Shown: positions 8,427-19,554 of the stretch, one piece after another
How positions within the stretch are numbered: the first letter of the stretch is position 1
How the letters are laid out: each line of letters begins with the position of its first letter
Source of the DNA: Malassezia japonica
Lineage: Eukaryota > Basidiomycota > Malasseziomycetes > Malasseziales > Malasseziaceae
Length of the DNA stretch: 64,000 nucleotides
Assembly: GCF_029542785.1 (NCBI RefSeq)
Contig: NC_083378.1
Location: 372,001-436,000, forward strand
Direction: 5' to 3'
Program-made: the position numbers and the translations under genes
The notes under the pieces: generated by a model
Databases searched by the model: none
Seen by the model: only the letters and a program-made list of their open reading frames with translations
Told to the model about the DNA's origin: nothing

Positions 8427-10213
8427 CTACATACGCTTTGTCGATCCTGCGCCTTGCAGCAGCACCTGCTTCAGCGGCCCCAGCTCGTTCACCACGTCCA
8501 GGCCGGTCGAGCGCGCCCAGACCAGCGCCTGGAGCGCGGCCTGGCGCACGGACTGCGCGAGCCCGCCGTGCTCCGTGTACGGCGACGCAGGGCGCGTCGC
8601 AAAGAGCCAGTGGAGGTGGTCGGTGACGGAGAGCATCGCCTGGTTCGGCAGGTAGCGCGCCGCTTCGTAGGGACGCAGCGCGCTGTCCGTGCCAATGTCC
8701 ATGCCGTCGGCGGCAGCGGCGGCGAGCGTGTCATTCAGCGCACGCACGTCCTGGATGCCGAGGTTCAGGCCCTGGCCCGAGAGAGGGTGCGTCGTGTGCG
8801 CCGCGTCCCCGACGAGCACCGTGCGCCCTTGGCCCTCGCCACGCGCCGCGCCGCCGGGTGTGAGGCCCAGCGCGGTGAGTGCGCCGGAAATCAGCGCCGA
8901 CGGCGTAGGGAGCGACGTGTGCAGGTTGCGGTTCAGCGTGCTCCCGAGGTAGCACCCCGCGTGCTTGAGCTGCAGGGGAAAGGATGCGACGCTCTTTACG
9001 TCTACCGCGTCGCCCAGCGGGGGGACCGTGCCGAGGTGCGCACTCGGCGCGCGCTCGCCGAGCACCTGCTCCGCGTGCACCATCTCGGCGAGGATCGCGG
9101 CACGGAACGCGGCGACATCAGGCTCGGGCAGCGCCGCGAGGTCTTTGGCCTCGTACACGAGCCGCTCGAGCGCGTCCCACGGCAGGCGGAATCCAGCGGA
9201 AATGAGCGCAGCAAGCAGCGTCGGCATCTCGTTCTGCGCCGCGTCGTGGCGGTGCAGTGCGCCGAGCGCGTCGGCAAGGGGAGGGGGGAGTGCCCACACG
9301 ATCGTGCCGGTGCTCGGCGAGAGGGGAAGGAAGGCGAGCGTGCCCGTCGGCAGGAAGCGCTGCCACGCGCTCTGGTCGACGAGCGGCTCGGCGCTCTGCG
9401 GCGCAATGCCGGTGCGCAGCGTCGCGACGAGGCCTTTGCAGTGGTACGGCCATCCGAAGCTCTCGATGCTAGAAAACTTGCGCACCGGCGAGTTGTGCCC
9501 GTCCGCGCCGACGAGCAGGCGCGTCGCGATCGCCCGCGTCTCGTTCTCGCGCTCGAGCTCGAGGAGCGGCCAGGCGTTTTGGCTCGGCGCGGTAATGTTT
9601 GCGACGCGCGTCTTGTCCAGGATCTCGACCGAGACATTGCACGACGGCTCGGCCGTGCGCGCCTGGATCAGGCGGTAGAGCGCCTGCTGCACGTTGGAGA
9701 TCTCGACCATCGAGCTGAGCGCGCCGTCGGGCCCGGGCCCGGGCCCAAACTCTGCACCGGCGTCCGAGAGGCCGTCCCAGACGCGGATGCGCTCGACGGT
9801 GCGCATGCGCGACCAGTCCAGGTAGGCGTCTGCGCCGATTTCTGGTTTAGTACAGCAACGTACGCTTCATCCACGCGAGGTTGTCCATGTTCATACTAAT
9901 CACGCGGTTCTCCCACTGCACGCCGTCGTGCGCCGCCGTAGCAGCGCGCGTCGTGCTTTTCTTCTGATCCTGCCACGATGCAAAGCGCGACAGGTCCATC
10001 GTGTCCACCAGCGCGACCTTCATCGGGGGGAGTGCGGGATTCGCAACTGCGTCAGTCATGCGACGTACCCAGGCCACCCAGCATCGCGAGGCCGACCACG
10101 CCTCCGCCCACAATCACGATATCCGTATCACTCTTTGCAGGCGTATGCGCAAAACGCACAGGGACGTACATGCGCCGCAGCAGCGGCGCCCGCCGCACGG
10201 CCAAAGCACGCAT
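8427..10213 (-). CDS. COQ6: Ubiquinone biosynthesis monooxygenase Coq6
   Basis: FAD-dependent monooxygenase of the mitochondrial matrix that hydroxylates the coenzyme Q ring at C5. Exons 10069-10213, 9864-10046 and 8427-9841; 580 residues after removal of two 22-nt introns (10047-10068, 9842-9863). The first 25 residues are rich in Arg and Ala with no acidic residue, a good matrix-targeting presequence. The FAD-binding GGGVVGLA sits at about 36-43, the DG motif in LLVGADGHNSP, and the GD motif in LVGDAAHTTHPLSGQG. KVALVDTMDL is the second beta strand that meets FAD. The start at 10213 leaves a 41-bp promoter shared with AFG2. Confidence 0.95.
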
Positions 10214-10254
10214 CCTCGCAAGAGAATGGCTCCTGCGCAGCTTAGTCAGCAACC

Positions 10255-12526
10255 ATGGCGCTGACCGCTCCGCTGCAGGTGACGGTGCGCGGCGCCGGCG
10301 CGTCGCTCGCGGCCGATGCACGGATCCTCGTGCACGGCGATACGCTCAAGAAGCTCAAGATTTCGACAGGGGCGCATGTCGTGGTGCGCAAAGACACCGC
10401 GCTGTTTGCAGGGACAGCGTGGCCGGCGTTTGACCTCGCGCCGCATACCGTGTCGCTGCCGGCAATGCTCGCGGTGCCCGCGGGCCTTGCTGATGGCGAC
10501 AAGGTCGACGTGGACCGTGTTGCGACGGCCAAGCACGACGGGCTTGTTGCGCAGCGCCTGCGCGCGTCGATCACCGAGGTGAAGGACGACCTCCTCCAGA
10601 CGCTTCTTCGCACGGTGCTCCTGCACACCATCGTGGACATTGGCATTGTGCAGCTCGGGTCCGAGCTCGAGTTTGCTTTCCAAGGGCGCACGTACCGCGC
10701 GACATTCACCGACGCGGACGTCGACGAAAAGGAGCACGCCGAAAAAGGGACCTTGGTCCTCGTCACGCGCCAGACGCAGCTCACGCTCACCGAGGCGCAG
10801 GACGCGCCGGCCGAGGCGCTGGTCGACGCGGCGGCGTATGAGGCACTCGGTGGGCTCGACACACAAATCGCGGCGATCCGCACGCTCGTCGAGCTTCCCC
10901 TGACGCGCCCGGCGCTCTTTGAACAGTACGGTCTGCAGCCGCCCCGTGGCGTGCTCCTCTACGGCCCGCCGGGCACCGGCAAGACCTCGCTCGCACGAAC
11001 CGTCGCGGCGTCGCTCCAGGCACACGTGCTGACCATCAACGGCCCCGAGCTCAGCTCGACATACCACGGCGAGACCGAGTCGAAGCTGCGTGCCGTTTTC
11101 GAAGCTGCACAGTCGCACGAGCGCAGCGTCATTATCATGGACGAGATCGACGCACTTGCGCCGCGCCGCGATGCCAGCGCGTCCGTGCAAGGCGAAGGGG
11201 CCGGTGAAGTCGAGCGCCGCGTCGTCGCGACGCTCCTTACGCTCCTCGACGGCGTGCAGACGTCGACGGGGCGCGTGGTCGTCATTGCCGCGACGAACCG
11301 CCCCAACGCACTCGATCCTGCGCTGCGCCGGCCGGGCCGCCTGGACCGCGAGATTGAGATCGGCGTGCCGGACCGGCCAGCGCGCTGTGCAATCCTCGGC
11401 GTGCTCCTGCGCAGGGTCCCCCACGCGCTGAGCGACGACGATCTCGACCTCGTTGCCGGCCGCACGCACGGATACGTCGGCGCCGACCTCTCGGCGCTCG
11501 TGCGTGAGGCAGGCATGGCGGCGATCGCACGCAGCGTGTCGCTCGATGGAAGCATTGCGCACCTCTCGCTCGGTGACGCGACGCCAGAGAAAGTGACGCT
11601 CGCCGACTTTGGGCACGCACAGATGATTGTGCGCCCGTCGGCGATGCGCGAGGTGTTTGTCGAGACGCCCAAGGTCGCCTGGTCGGACATTGCGGACAAT
11701 GGAGACCAGGTCGGCCCGAGCGGCGAGCGCCTGCCGAGCGTCCAGCGCCAGATCCGCGAGTGCGTCGAATGGCCTCTGACGCACGCACATACCTTTAAGC
11801 GCCTAGGCATCCACGCGCCAAAGGGCGCGCTCTTGTACGGCCCGCCGGGCTGCAGCAAGACCATGACCGCCAAGGCGCTCGCGAAAGAGAGCGGCCTCAA
11901 CTTTCTTGCGATCCGCGGCCCCGAGCTCGTGAGTAAGTACGTGGGCGAGTCGGAGCGCGCGATCCGCGAAATGTTCCGCCGCGCGCGCGCCGCTGCGCCG
12001 TCCATTTTGTTCTTTGACGAGCTCGACGCGATCTCGGGTGTGCGCAGCATGGAGTCGAATAACGCGTCGAACGACCGCATTGTCGCGAGTCTCCTTACCG
12101 AGATGGACGGCATCGATACCGAGAACCACGTCGTGGTGGTCGCCGCGACGAACCGGCCGGACTGCATCGACCCTGCGCTGCTGCGCCCCGGGCGCCTGGA
12201 CCGCCTGGTGTACGTCGGCCCGCCGAATGCCGACGCACGCCGCAAGATCCTCGAGATGCGCGCGGCCAAGATGTCGGTCGCGGCCGACGTCGACTTTGGC
12301 GCGGTCGCCGAGCGCGCCGAGGGATGTTCGGGCGCGGAGGTCGTCTCGATCTGCCAGGAAGCCGGCATCCTTGCTATGAACGAAGATATGGACTGCAAAG
12401 AGGTACGTCGCCCTCCTAACCTAGATCGCCGCCCGGCACTGGGACGCCGCCGCGCGCGCCATGAAGCGCCGCATCACCCCCGCGATGCTCGGCCACTATG
12501 CCGCGTGGCGCCAGTCGCTTTCGTAG
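10255..12526 (+). CDS. AFG2: AAA-ATPase Afg2/Drg1, 60S ribosome maturation
   Basis: Cdc48-type double-ring ATPase that strips Rlp24 from cytoplasmic pre-60S ribosomes. Exons 10255-12402 and 12425-12526, 749 residues, with a 22-nt intron ending in CTAG. The N-domain covers about 1-195. D1 has Walker A GPPGTGKT (237-244) and Walker B IIMDEID (293-299). D2 has GPPGCSKT (529-536), the Cys-Ser variant typical of Afg2 rather than Cdc48, and Walker B ILFFDELD (584-591). Sensor and arginine-finger motifs AATNRP and RPGRLDR are present in both rings. The last exon (AARHW...HYAAWRQSLS) restores the conserved Afg2 C-terminus, which supports the intron. Confidence 0.95.
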
Positions 12527-12559
12527 CCTCCACCATCGGGATCGGGCCAAACACTTCGC

Positions 12560-13843
12560 ATGGCGTCCGACACGCGGCCGGGCGTGCGCGACCGGGGCCT
12601 GTCGACCGCAGCGTCGAAGCTCATGTTTCCGCCGCTGCACCAGGCAGACGATCCACGCTTTCATAACCCGATTCTGCAGCATCCGTTGCTGGACTGCGAG
12701 CAGCTCCCGATTCCGACGCTCGACGGAGAAGTGGTGCAAGTGCCCGAGCACCTCTTACCCCTGTCGGAGGACCTCGATACGGATACGCTGCCGATCGAGC
12801 AGCATCCGTCCTATCCGTTTGGCAATCCCTTTTTTATTCACCATGCTCCGCATACCCTGCAGCCCGCCGGCTCGTCGCAGCCCAAGCTCGATCCACGCGT
12901 GCATTCGAAGTTGTCGATGCACACGCCGAGCGATGCTGCGCGCGACGATGCGCTGAGCTGCGTCGCGAGCGGCACGGCCAGTGCACAGGCCGCAGTCGAG
13001 GCCAAGCGCCGCGGCGCGGACGCGGACGCGGACGCTGCGGCCGGCCCCTCTTCGTATACCCTGCAGCCGGACGGCTCGGTGGTGCTTGCGCCGCACTTGC
13101 AGATGCGTGCGCAGGTCATGACGGTGCCGCAGCCACCGACGTGGCCTTTCCGGCACTATGGCCCCGGCCCCAGCGCGCGGCCCTATGCGGCGCTCTTCCG
13201 CAGCGGCTGGCCCGGCGAGTCGGCGCCGGAAGTGAGCATCTGGGCCGACTTTGCACTCGAGACGCTCGTCCCGCGCCCGCGCCCCGACTCGTACACGCTC
13301 CCCTCGTCGCTGCAGCATCCCTACGCCCAAGGCGAACGCTCCGAGCGACGTGCGCGCCCGTCCGAGATCCCTGCGGCGCTCGGCATGGAGACCGCCGAGA
13401 CGGACCACTTGTGGCTCGACGATCCTACGGATATTTCCGGCTCGCTTTCGGACCACGGCCTGGACGAGGACGCGGCGAGCTGGACTGCGTCGGCGATTGC
13501 GGCGATGTGCAACACCGAGATCGCGCAGCCCGACGAGCTCTTTTCCGATGGCCTCGCGCCGAAACCGAGCCGCCTCTTTTCGCCGGCGCCCCGCGCGCGG
13601 CAGACGTCGTCGGCGTGGATGCAGGAGGGCCATGACTTTTGCCATACACTCCTCTCGGTCTATGCGCGCAAGCAGCGCAGTACACAGACCAAGCGGCGGC
13701 GCGAGCATGCCGCGTCGCCGGGCGACGTGTACGAGTCGCGCAAAAAACACCGCATCGACGGCGTGCCGCTCGCTATGGATCTCGGCCCGCCCACCGACGG
13801 CGACCGGTGGGTGTGGGGCGTGAGCGATGCGCTCGAGCGGTAG
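12560..13843 (+). CDS. Unknown 427-residue protein
   Basis: Single exon, same strand and 33 bp downstream of AFG2. I do not recognise it. Features visible: a Pro/His-rich N-terminal third ([17 protein letters not shown]), a region with [19 protein letters not shown] and [15 protein letters not shown] that looks folded (many aromatics), an acidic middle ([21 protein letters not shown]) and a basic tail with a possible nuclear localisation signal TKRRREH and SRKKHRID. It ends with [13 protein letters not shown]. No membrane segment or signal peptide. The dense Trp content of the centre argues that it is a real conserved protein, not a random frame. Confidence 0.6.
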   Translation: MASDTRPGVRDRGLSTAASKLMFPPLHQADDPRFHNPILQHPLLDCEQLPIPTLDGEVVQVPEHLLPLSEDLDTDTLPIEQHPSYPFGNPFFIHHAPHTLQPAGSSQPKLDPRVHSKLSMHTPSDAARDDALSCVASGTASAQAAVEAKRRGADADADAAAGPSSYTLQPDGSVVLAPHLQMRAQVMTVPQPPTWPFRHYGPGPSARPYAALFRSGWPGESAPEVSIWADFALETLVPRPRPDSYTLPSSLQHPYAQGERSERRARPSEIPAALGMETAETDHLWLDDPTDISGSLSDHGLDEDAASWTASAIAAMCNTEIAQPDELFSDGLAPKPSRLFSPAPRARQTSSAWMQEGHDFCHTLLSVYARKQRSTQTKRRREHAASPGDVYESRKKHRIDGVPLAMDLGPPTDGDRWVWGVSDALER

Positions 13844-14104
13844 TATATCCTAGCTATGTCCTATACATCCATCACCCATGGGGCGGAGCAACGCCTCCTT
13901 CCCCAACACGCGCGGGCCACCCCAGGGCTGCGCCGCAGCCAGCGCTCCTGGTCAGGCGCTGCATGCGCATCGCCGCGTGGCGCGGCCGAACCACGCCATT
14001 TTCGGCGACCCCAAATGTCTACGTAAGCAGTGAGTGTGCCACGTTTGAGAATCTTGGGCGCGTTCGCATTTCGCGCAGACGTGCATCTAGTTTCTCCAGC
14101 CCCC
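13844..14104. other. Intergenic region upstream of ERG13
   Basis: 261 bp between the unknown gene and the HMG-CoA synthase start, unusually long for this window. It holds TATGT-rich bases right after the upstream stop that may serve as polyadenylation signals, ATCACCCAT at 13870-13878 (partly like a sterol regulatory element, ATCACCCCAC) and a pyrimidine-rich run before the ATG. I see no gene or RNA here. Confidence 0.4.
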
Positions 14105-15558
14105 ATGTCGCAACGTCCCGAGAACGTCGGTATCAAGGCCATCGAGGTATACTTCCCCAAGCGCGTACGTACCCCCTCTTGACGCAGTGCATTTCTGAAG
14201 CGGATCTGGAGGAGTTCGATGGCGTGTCGAAAGGCAAGTACACGATTGGCTTCGGCCAGCAGTACATGGCCTTTACCGACGACCGCGAGGACATCCAGTC
14301 GTTTGCCTTGACCGCCGTGTCGAACCTGCTCGAAAAGTACAACGTCGACCCCAAGAACATTGGCCGCCTCGATGTGGGCACCGAGACGATCATCGACAAG
14401 TCAAAGGCCGTCAAGACGGTGCTGATGGACCTCTTTGCATCGCACGGCAACACGGACATTGAGGGCATCGACTCGAAGAACGCGTGCTACGGTGGCACCG
14501 CTGCGCTCTTTAATGCGGTCAACTGGATCGAGTCCAGCTCGTGGGACGGCCGCGAGGCGATTGTGTTTGCGGGCGACATTGCGATCTACGCCGAGGGCAG
14601 CGCGCGCCCGGTCGGCGGCGCGGGCGCGGTCGCGATGCTGATCGGCCCTAATGCCCCGCTAGTCATGGAACGTACGTCTCTTCTTCTCACCCAGCCGTGC
14701 ACGGAACGCACATGATCAACGCTTGGGACTTTTACAAGCCCGATCTCTCGTCCGAGTACCCCCAGGTCGACGGCCCTGAGACGCTGCAGACCTACCTCGG
14801 CTCGGTGGATGCTTCGTACGATGCTTTCCGTGCCAAGTACAGCAAGCTCGCCAAGTCCAAGGGCCTGCCGCTGAACAAGAGCGCGACGTCGCAGGACCCG
14901 CGCGCCGACTTTAGCCTCGCGGACGTCGACTTTGTCGCACTGCACTCTCCTTACGCAAAACTCGTGCAGAAGGGCTTTGCTCGCATGGTACGTTTCTCTT
15001 CTCACCCAGCTTTACAACGACTACCTCGCCGATCCCACCAACGAAAAGTACGCCGAGGTGCCCGCCGAGTACAAGGACCTCGACCGCCGGTCAACCATCA
15101 CCAACAAGGACCTCGAGAAGCTCTTTACCGCGCTCGCGAAGCCCCTCGGCAACGAGAAGCTCGAGCCGGGTATGGACACGGTGCGCCGCTGCGGTAACAT
15201 GTACACCGGCTCGCTGTACGGCGGCTTTGCCTCGCTCCTCTCGAACAAGTCGAGCGAGGAGCTGCAGGGCAAGCGCATCCTGATGTACTCCTTCGGCTCG
15301 GGCTGCGCCGCCTCGATGTTTGTCATCCGCGTCGCGGGTGCTACGGACAAGATCCGCGCGACGCTCGACCTGACGGAGCGCCTCGCGGCCATGCAGGTCG
15401 TGCCGTGCAACGCGTACGTCGACGCGCTCAAGACGCGCGAGGCGACGCACAACGCGGTCGCTTACGACCCGCAGGGTTCGCTCGAGGACCTCTGGAAGGG
15501 CGCCTACTACCTCGCCAAGGTCGACGACAAGTACCGCCGCTTTTACGAGCGCGTTTAG
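14105..15558 (+). CDS. ERG13: Hydroxymethylglutaryl-CoA synthase
   Basis: Cytosolic enzyme that joins acetyl-CoA and acetoacetyl-CoA to HMG-CoA, the entry of the mevalonate and ergosterol pathway. Exons 14105-14164, 14188-14671, 14695-14987 and 15010-15558; 461 residues, normal for the family. Introns are 23, 23 and 22 nt. The catalytic Cys lies in [13 protein letters not shown] (about Cys120), the general-base Glu in [16 protein letters not shown], and the catalytic His in [15 protein letters not shown]. Family N-terminus: [29 protein letters not shown] follows. The C-terminal [12 protein letters not shown] loop is intact. The gene has a longer upstream region than its neighbours, consistent with regulation. 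Confidence 0.96.
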
Positions 15559-15571
15559 CCGTAGCTTACTG

Positions 15572-15579
15572 CACGTGAT
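15572..15579. promoter_or_regulatory. CACGTGAT promoter motif, NOP12
   Basis: The octamer sits between the ERG13 stop and the NOP12 start, 29 bases before the ATG at 15608. Confidence 0.5.
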
Positions 15580-15607
15580 TTCAAAAATTTGGTTGCTGCT
15601 GACCGCG

Positions 15608-17557
15608 ATGGGGAAGGAGCTTGGCGTGAAGGGATCGAAAGGCGCCGAGGGCGGCCTTTTTTCGCGTGCAGCGGGCTTTGATGCAGAGCTCGATGCGATG
15701 TTTGCCGCTGCGCCGCCGGTCGTGAAGCGCGCGCCTGTGCAGGCCGAGAAGGAGGACGATGAGGAGGACGATGAGGAGGTGGAGAAGGACGAGGACGAGG
15801 ACGAGGACGAAGAAGAGGACGAAGAAGAGGACGAGGAAGAGGACGAGGAAGAGGACGAGGAAGAGGACGAGGAGGAGGAAGAGGAAGAAAATGACGATGG
15901 CGATGAAGAGGTCGAAGATATCGACGAGGTCGACGAAGCCGACATCGAGCCGACCAAAGCTGCCAAAGCTGCCGACCCCAACTCGGTGCCTGCCGATACC
16001 GAGCTCGAGGAACTGTCCGGCGCCGAGGACTGGGACGAGGACCAGATGCAATCGTTCATCGACGGCGACGCTCGGTCCAAGTCCAAGCAAAAGGTGCCTC
16101 TCGAGGACCCCAAGGATACCGATGTCGGCCGCAACAAGCGCACGATCTTTGTCGGCAATATTCCGATCGCCGCCGTGACGAGCCGCGCGCTGCGGAAGCA
16201 GCTCATTCGGCACATCGAGAACCTCTCGCCCTACCCCGAATGCACCAAGATTGTCTCGCTGCGTTTCCGCAGCGTCTCGTTCCGTGTGCCGACCAACGAC
16301 TTTGCGCAGGACGAAGAGGCGGCGAATGCCGCGAGCAAGCGCCGCGAGCGTGCGCGCAAGTTCCGCGAGATGCAGGGCGAGAAAGACAAGGAGGACCCCA
16401 CGCCAAGCCAGCCGCTGCTCACCGCGCAGCAGAAGCGCAAGATTGCCTACATCAACCAAGAGGTCAATGAGAAAGCAGACGCGGTGAATGCGTACGTCCG
16501 TATCGGTGAGCCCCGCATGGTCCACGCCGAGCTCGCCAAGCACAGCAAGACAGATGCGGCGTACGACGCGCGTGTCACGGGCGCGGTCCTTGCCGCGCTT
16601 CTTGCGCGTGCGATGGACAACTCGCTCTTTAGCGAGCGCCATCTGCGTGCGGACCTCGTCACGCCGCTGGCCCCCCACGAGATTATTGAGTCTGGCCTGG
16701 ACAAGGTCCGCCTCGCCGACGGCACACCGCTCGGTGGCCACAGCACGAGCCAGGATCTGAAGCGCACGCTCTTTGTCGGCAACCTTGACTTTGAGGCGGG
16801 CGAAGAAGAGGTGCGTGCGCTCTTTGAGAAGCTCGTGCGCGAGGAGCGCGGCGAGCCGCCGGCGGCCGCCGCGTCGTCGCTGCGTCTCGATGGCGCGTCT
16901 GGGCAAGGCACGCGCCGCGGCGAGTGGGTGCAGAGCGTGCGTATTGTGCGCGACAAGGCGACGCAGCTCGGCAAAGGCTTTGCGTACGTCAAGTTTTACG
17001 ATGTCGCGTGCGTCGACGAGCTCCTCGCGATGCACGAGGCCGAAGAGGCGTTCATTGCCGCCAAGCGCCCTCAGGCACGCGGCAAAGTCAAGCAGGTCGC
17101 CAAGCCGATCGAGCTCGCCGACGGCGAGACCTTCCGCCGCCGCATCAAGCTCCGCAAGCGTGCGCTGCGTCTGTCGCGGTGCAAGAATACCAACACGAGC
17201 GAGCGGCCACGGAAGCGCCCGGCATCCGACTCTCCGCGCACGCCGCCCAAGCGCCGTGCGGACGCGTCGCGTGTGCGTTCGTCTGGCGCGCCGACGCCGA
17301 ACGGCTCCTCGCCGACGGTACGCCGCTCGGCCGCGGAGCGGGAGAAGAACGCGTCATACCTTGCGTCGCTCAGCAAGGACCAGCGTGCACTCGCCAAGAA
17401 GAGCGACCCCGAGCGCCAGGCGCGCCGCATGAACAAGAAGCAGGGCAAGAAGGCCGCCGAAAAGGTCAAGGCGGCGGTCGGCAGCAAGCGCGACAAGGTC
17501 AAGCTGCCGCAGCGCTCGGCGGCGAAGAAGATGGCGGGGAGTAAGAAGGCCAAGTAG
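15608..17557 (+). CDS. NOP12: Nucleolar RRM protein Nop12/RBM34-type
   Basis: Pre-60S assembly factor that binds 25S rRNA precursors. 649 residues from the Met at 15608 (MGKELGVKGSKG); an in-frame start at 15575 is possible but would overlap the CACGTGAT promoter motif at 15572-15579. N-terminal third: a run of about 80 Asp/Glu residues (residues about 50-135). RRM1 begins KRTIFVGNIP (about 177), RRM2 KRTLFVGNLDFEAG (about 384) with KGFAYVKF as RNP1 of RRM2. The tail is Lys/Arg-rich, as expected for a nucleolar protein. A 12-bp tandem repeat codes for the acidic run. The stop TAG abuts the stop of VPS9 on the other strand with no base between. Confidence 0.9.
   Translation: MGKELGVKGSKGAEGGLFSRAAGFDAELDAMFAAAPPVVKRAPVQAEKEDDEEDDEEVEKDEDEDEDEEEDEEEDEEEDEEEDEEEDEEEEEEENDDGDEEVEDIDEVDEADIEPTKAAKAADPNSVPADTELEELSGAEDWDEDQMQSFIDGDARSKSKQKVPLEDPKDTDVGRNKRTIFVGNIPIAAVTSRALRKQLIRHIENLSPYPECTKIVSLRFRSVSFRVPTNDFAQDEEAANAASKRRERARKFREMQGEKDKEDPTPSQPLLTAQQKRKIAYINQEVNEKADAVNAYVRIGEPRMVHAELAKHSKTDAAYDARVTGAVLAALLARAMDNSLFSERHLRADLVTPLAPHEIIESGLDKVRLADGTPLGGHSTSQDLKRTLFVGNLDFEAGEEEVRALFEKLVREERGEPPAAAASSLRLDGASGQGTRRGEWVQSVRIVRDKATQLGKGFAYVKFYDVACVDELLAMHEAEEAFIAAKRPQARGKVKQVAKPIELADGETFRRRIKLRKRALRLSRCKNTNTSERPRKRPASDSPRTPPKRRADASRVRSSGAPTPNGSSPTVRRSAAEREKNASYLASLSKDQRALAKKSDPERQARRMNKKQGKKAAEKVKAAVGSKRDKVKLPQRSAAKKMAGSKKAK
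15787..15890 (+). repeat. 12-bp tandem repeat coding for acidic tract
   Basis: Imperfect repeats of GACGARGARGAG, about eight copies, inside NOP12. They code for an uninterrupted Glu/Asp run. The purine-only strand makes the tract prone to slippage, so copy number may vary between strains. Confidence 0.8.
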
Positions 17558-19477
17558 CTATGTCATTTCTAGTAAACGATCGATGGCCGTCTCGACGTTA
17601 CCGTGGCACTCTTGCAGGATAAGCAGCAGCACCGAGTCCTCCGCCTGGGGAAAGATGGACTTGAGCGTCTGCGTTCCGGCCTCCCAGTCCACCGACGTGT
17701 CCCCCTCGAAGCTCGCCTCGGACGCGGGGGGGCGCTGCGCCGCCGCGACGTGGTGCGACGGCGAGTCGCGCGTCTCGTCGTCGTCGGCAAGTGTGCGGGG
17801 AACAAAGCCGCTGCGCCACTGCGGAGGACGCGCAGGCGTGTCAAAGGCGGGCGACGTGTCCGAGCGGCGCACGTCGTCGTCGTCGTCCTCGAGCACGGCG
17901 AGCGCATTGCCGCGCAACGGCGCATTCGGCGCGGAGCCACGCCGGGGCCCCTGTGCGGCGCTGGGCGCAGGCGTCTGCAGGGGGCGCTGGACGTCGCTCG
18001 GCCCGAGTGCCTCGTCGATGCGCTCGTACAGCAGCTTGCCGAGTGCGCCCATCGGCCGCGAGAAGCTCGATGTGAGACCCGCACGCGCCGCCTCGCCGGT
18101 GCGCTGCAGGAACTGGCGCGCGTCGTCTGCGATGGACACGGCAGCGACCTGTGCATGGAGCGGCAGCGAGCTGTTGTCGGCGGCGGCGGCGGCGGCCGCT
18201 TCCGCCTCGAACTCCGCGCCGGCGCGCTGGACATGCGCGTCAAACTCTTCTTGAGTGACGTTCGAGAGCTGGGTATGATCCATGCTTTCAATAAACGAGA
18301 TGGCGCCGGACAGGCTCGAGAGGTAGTAGTCCGCCTCGCTCGACGGGCGGTGGGGGTTCTTGAAACGCAAGATGTACTCGACATTCGACACGAGGTGCGG
18401 CGGGTTCGCACGCAGCAGCACGAGGATCAGGAGCGGAACAAATGCGTCGGCATTCTCCTCTTTTCCGAGGTGCCGGATCAGGCCAAAGATGACTTTGCAG
18501 CAGTTGAGAATGCAGATGATCTTGTCGCGGGGCGCGCGGTAGTGGTTGATCTTGAGCAGCTCCTGCACTGCAAAGTCGTTGAAGCGCGGCGAGTGCGAGC
18601 CGCACGCCATGTCGAGATGGCGCTCTTCGACCCAGGACAAGAGGCGGATGCGCTGGGAGAGGACCTGATCGCGCTCAAGGTCGTTTGTCTGGACGCTCCA
18701 GTGGCCTTCCTGGGCGATGGCGGGGGTAAATGTGTAGGTATACAGGCGGTTCATGATCAACTTTTCCATCGCCTCGGTCGCCTGGTCAAAGTCGGCGTCG
18801 GAGAGCGACGCCCAGACGGACGCCTCGGCCATGCGTGCCGAGATAAAGTCGAGAAAGTCAAAGATCAGCTTGACTTGGTCCGCGGGCTTGTACGGGCGCT
18901 TGGTGAAGCCACGGAAGAAGCTGCGCACGTACTCGTTGACAGGCACGGCACTGCGGTGCTTCATCTGCTCCAGGAAGCGATTAAAGTCGAAGGGCTTTGG
19001 AGCGACGGGTTTCGGCGCTGCTTCCGCTCTGGACGAGGATGCAGACGGCGTCGCGGGTGCCGCCGTGGGCGGGGAAGGTCCTGTGGGCTGGGACGTTGCG
19101 TGCGGAGCCGTATCGGCGGCCTTGCCCTTGTCGCTCGGGGTCGATGCGACGTTTGGCTCGGGGTCGGCTTGCGGCGCCTTTTCGGTCTCGAGCTCGCTTG
19201 GTGCTGGCACGTCTGCTGCGTTTTCAGCTTTGGGCTCGCTCGCTGCCGGCGCGCTCGCTGCCTTTTCCGCTTCGGGCTCGTCTGCAGCGGGCCCATCCGC
19301 CTCGTTGCCCGCGTCTACCTCGTGCTTCTGGCTCGGCTCGTCGCTCCCCACGTCCTCCTTCTTGCTCTCTTTCTCTCCAGGTACATCACCTCCTTCCTCC
19401 TTGCTCACTTCATCGCGTCCGACATCGGTCGCCTTCTCGGTGTCGTCCGCCACTTGCTCCTTCGCCCCTTTTGCCAT
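17558..19477 (-). CDS. VPS9: Vps9-type Rab5 GEF with C-terminal CUE domain
   Basis: Guanine nucleotide exchange factor for Rab5/Vps21 in endosomal traffic; 639 residues, one exon. The first 150 residues are a low-complexity Ala/Glu/Pro/Lys region. A helical bundle begins at FDFNRFLEQMKHRSAVPVNE (about 160). The VPS9 fold proper follows with NRLYTYTFTPA, LSWVEERHLDM, RAPRDKIICILNCCKVIF and FVPLLILVLLRANPPHLVSN, which includes the conserved Asp/Pro/Tyr surface. The last 40 residues (DWEAGTQTLKSIFPQAEDSV...AIDRLLEM) are a CUE ubiquitin-binding domain. This order matches yeast Vps9. Shares a 77-bp divergent promoter with KIN28. Confidence 0.94.
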   Translation of the reverse strand: MAKGAKEQVADDTEKATDVGRDEVSKEEGGDVPGEKESKKEDVGSDEPSQKHEVDAGNEADGPAADEPEAEKAASAPAASEPKAENAADVPAPSELETEKAPQADPEPNVASTPSDKGKAADTAPHATSQPTGPSPPTAAPATPSASSSRAEAAPKPVAPKPFDFNRFLEQMKHRSAVPVNEYVRSFFRGFTKRPYKPADQVKLIFDFLDFISARMAEASVWASLSDADFDQATEAMEKLIMNRLYTYTFTPAIAQEGHWSVQTNDLERDQVLSQRIRLLSWVEERHLDMACGSHSPRFNDFAVQELLKINHYRAPRDKIICILNCCKVIFGLIRHLGKEENADAFVPLLILVLLRANPPHLVSNVEYILRFKNPHRPSSEADYYLSSLSGAISFIESMDHTQLSNVTQEEFDAHVQRAGAEFEAEAAAAAAADNSSLPLHAQVAAVSIADDARQFLQRTGEAARAGLTSSFSRPMGALGKLLYERIDEALGPSDVQRPLQTPAPSAAQGPRRGSAPNAPLRGNALAVLEDDDDDVRRSDTSPAFDTPARPPQWRSGFVPRTLADDDETRDSPSHHVAAAQRPPASEASFEGDTSVDWEAGTQTLKSIFPQAEDSVLLLILQECHGNVETAIDRLLEMT

Positions 19478-19554
19478 TGCGCACGGCCGTAGGAAGAGAG
19501 TGTTGACTGCGAAAAAATTGCAAATTTCGCAAGTCGGCCCAAGCGTTCACCGTG

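Noticed and set aside
7039..8655. 538-residue frame overlapping MMS19 in another frame.
   Set aside because: Arg/Ala-rich composition typical of out-of-frame reading in GC-rich DNA, and it crosses the end of two real genes.
13870..13878. ATCACCCAT upstream of ERG13 as a sterol regulatory element.
   Set aside because: Only partly like the known site and single; kept as a remark in the intergenic entry, not as a site.
15581..17035. Antisense frame over NOP12 with a Leu/Val-rich stretch that looks like a membrane segment.
   Set aside because: It is the reverse complement of the Asp/Glu repeat; no family match and it overlaps a firm gene.
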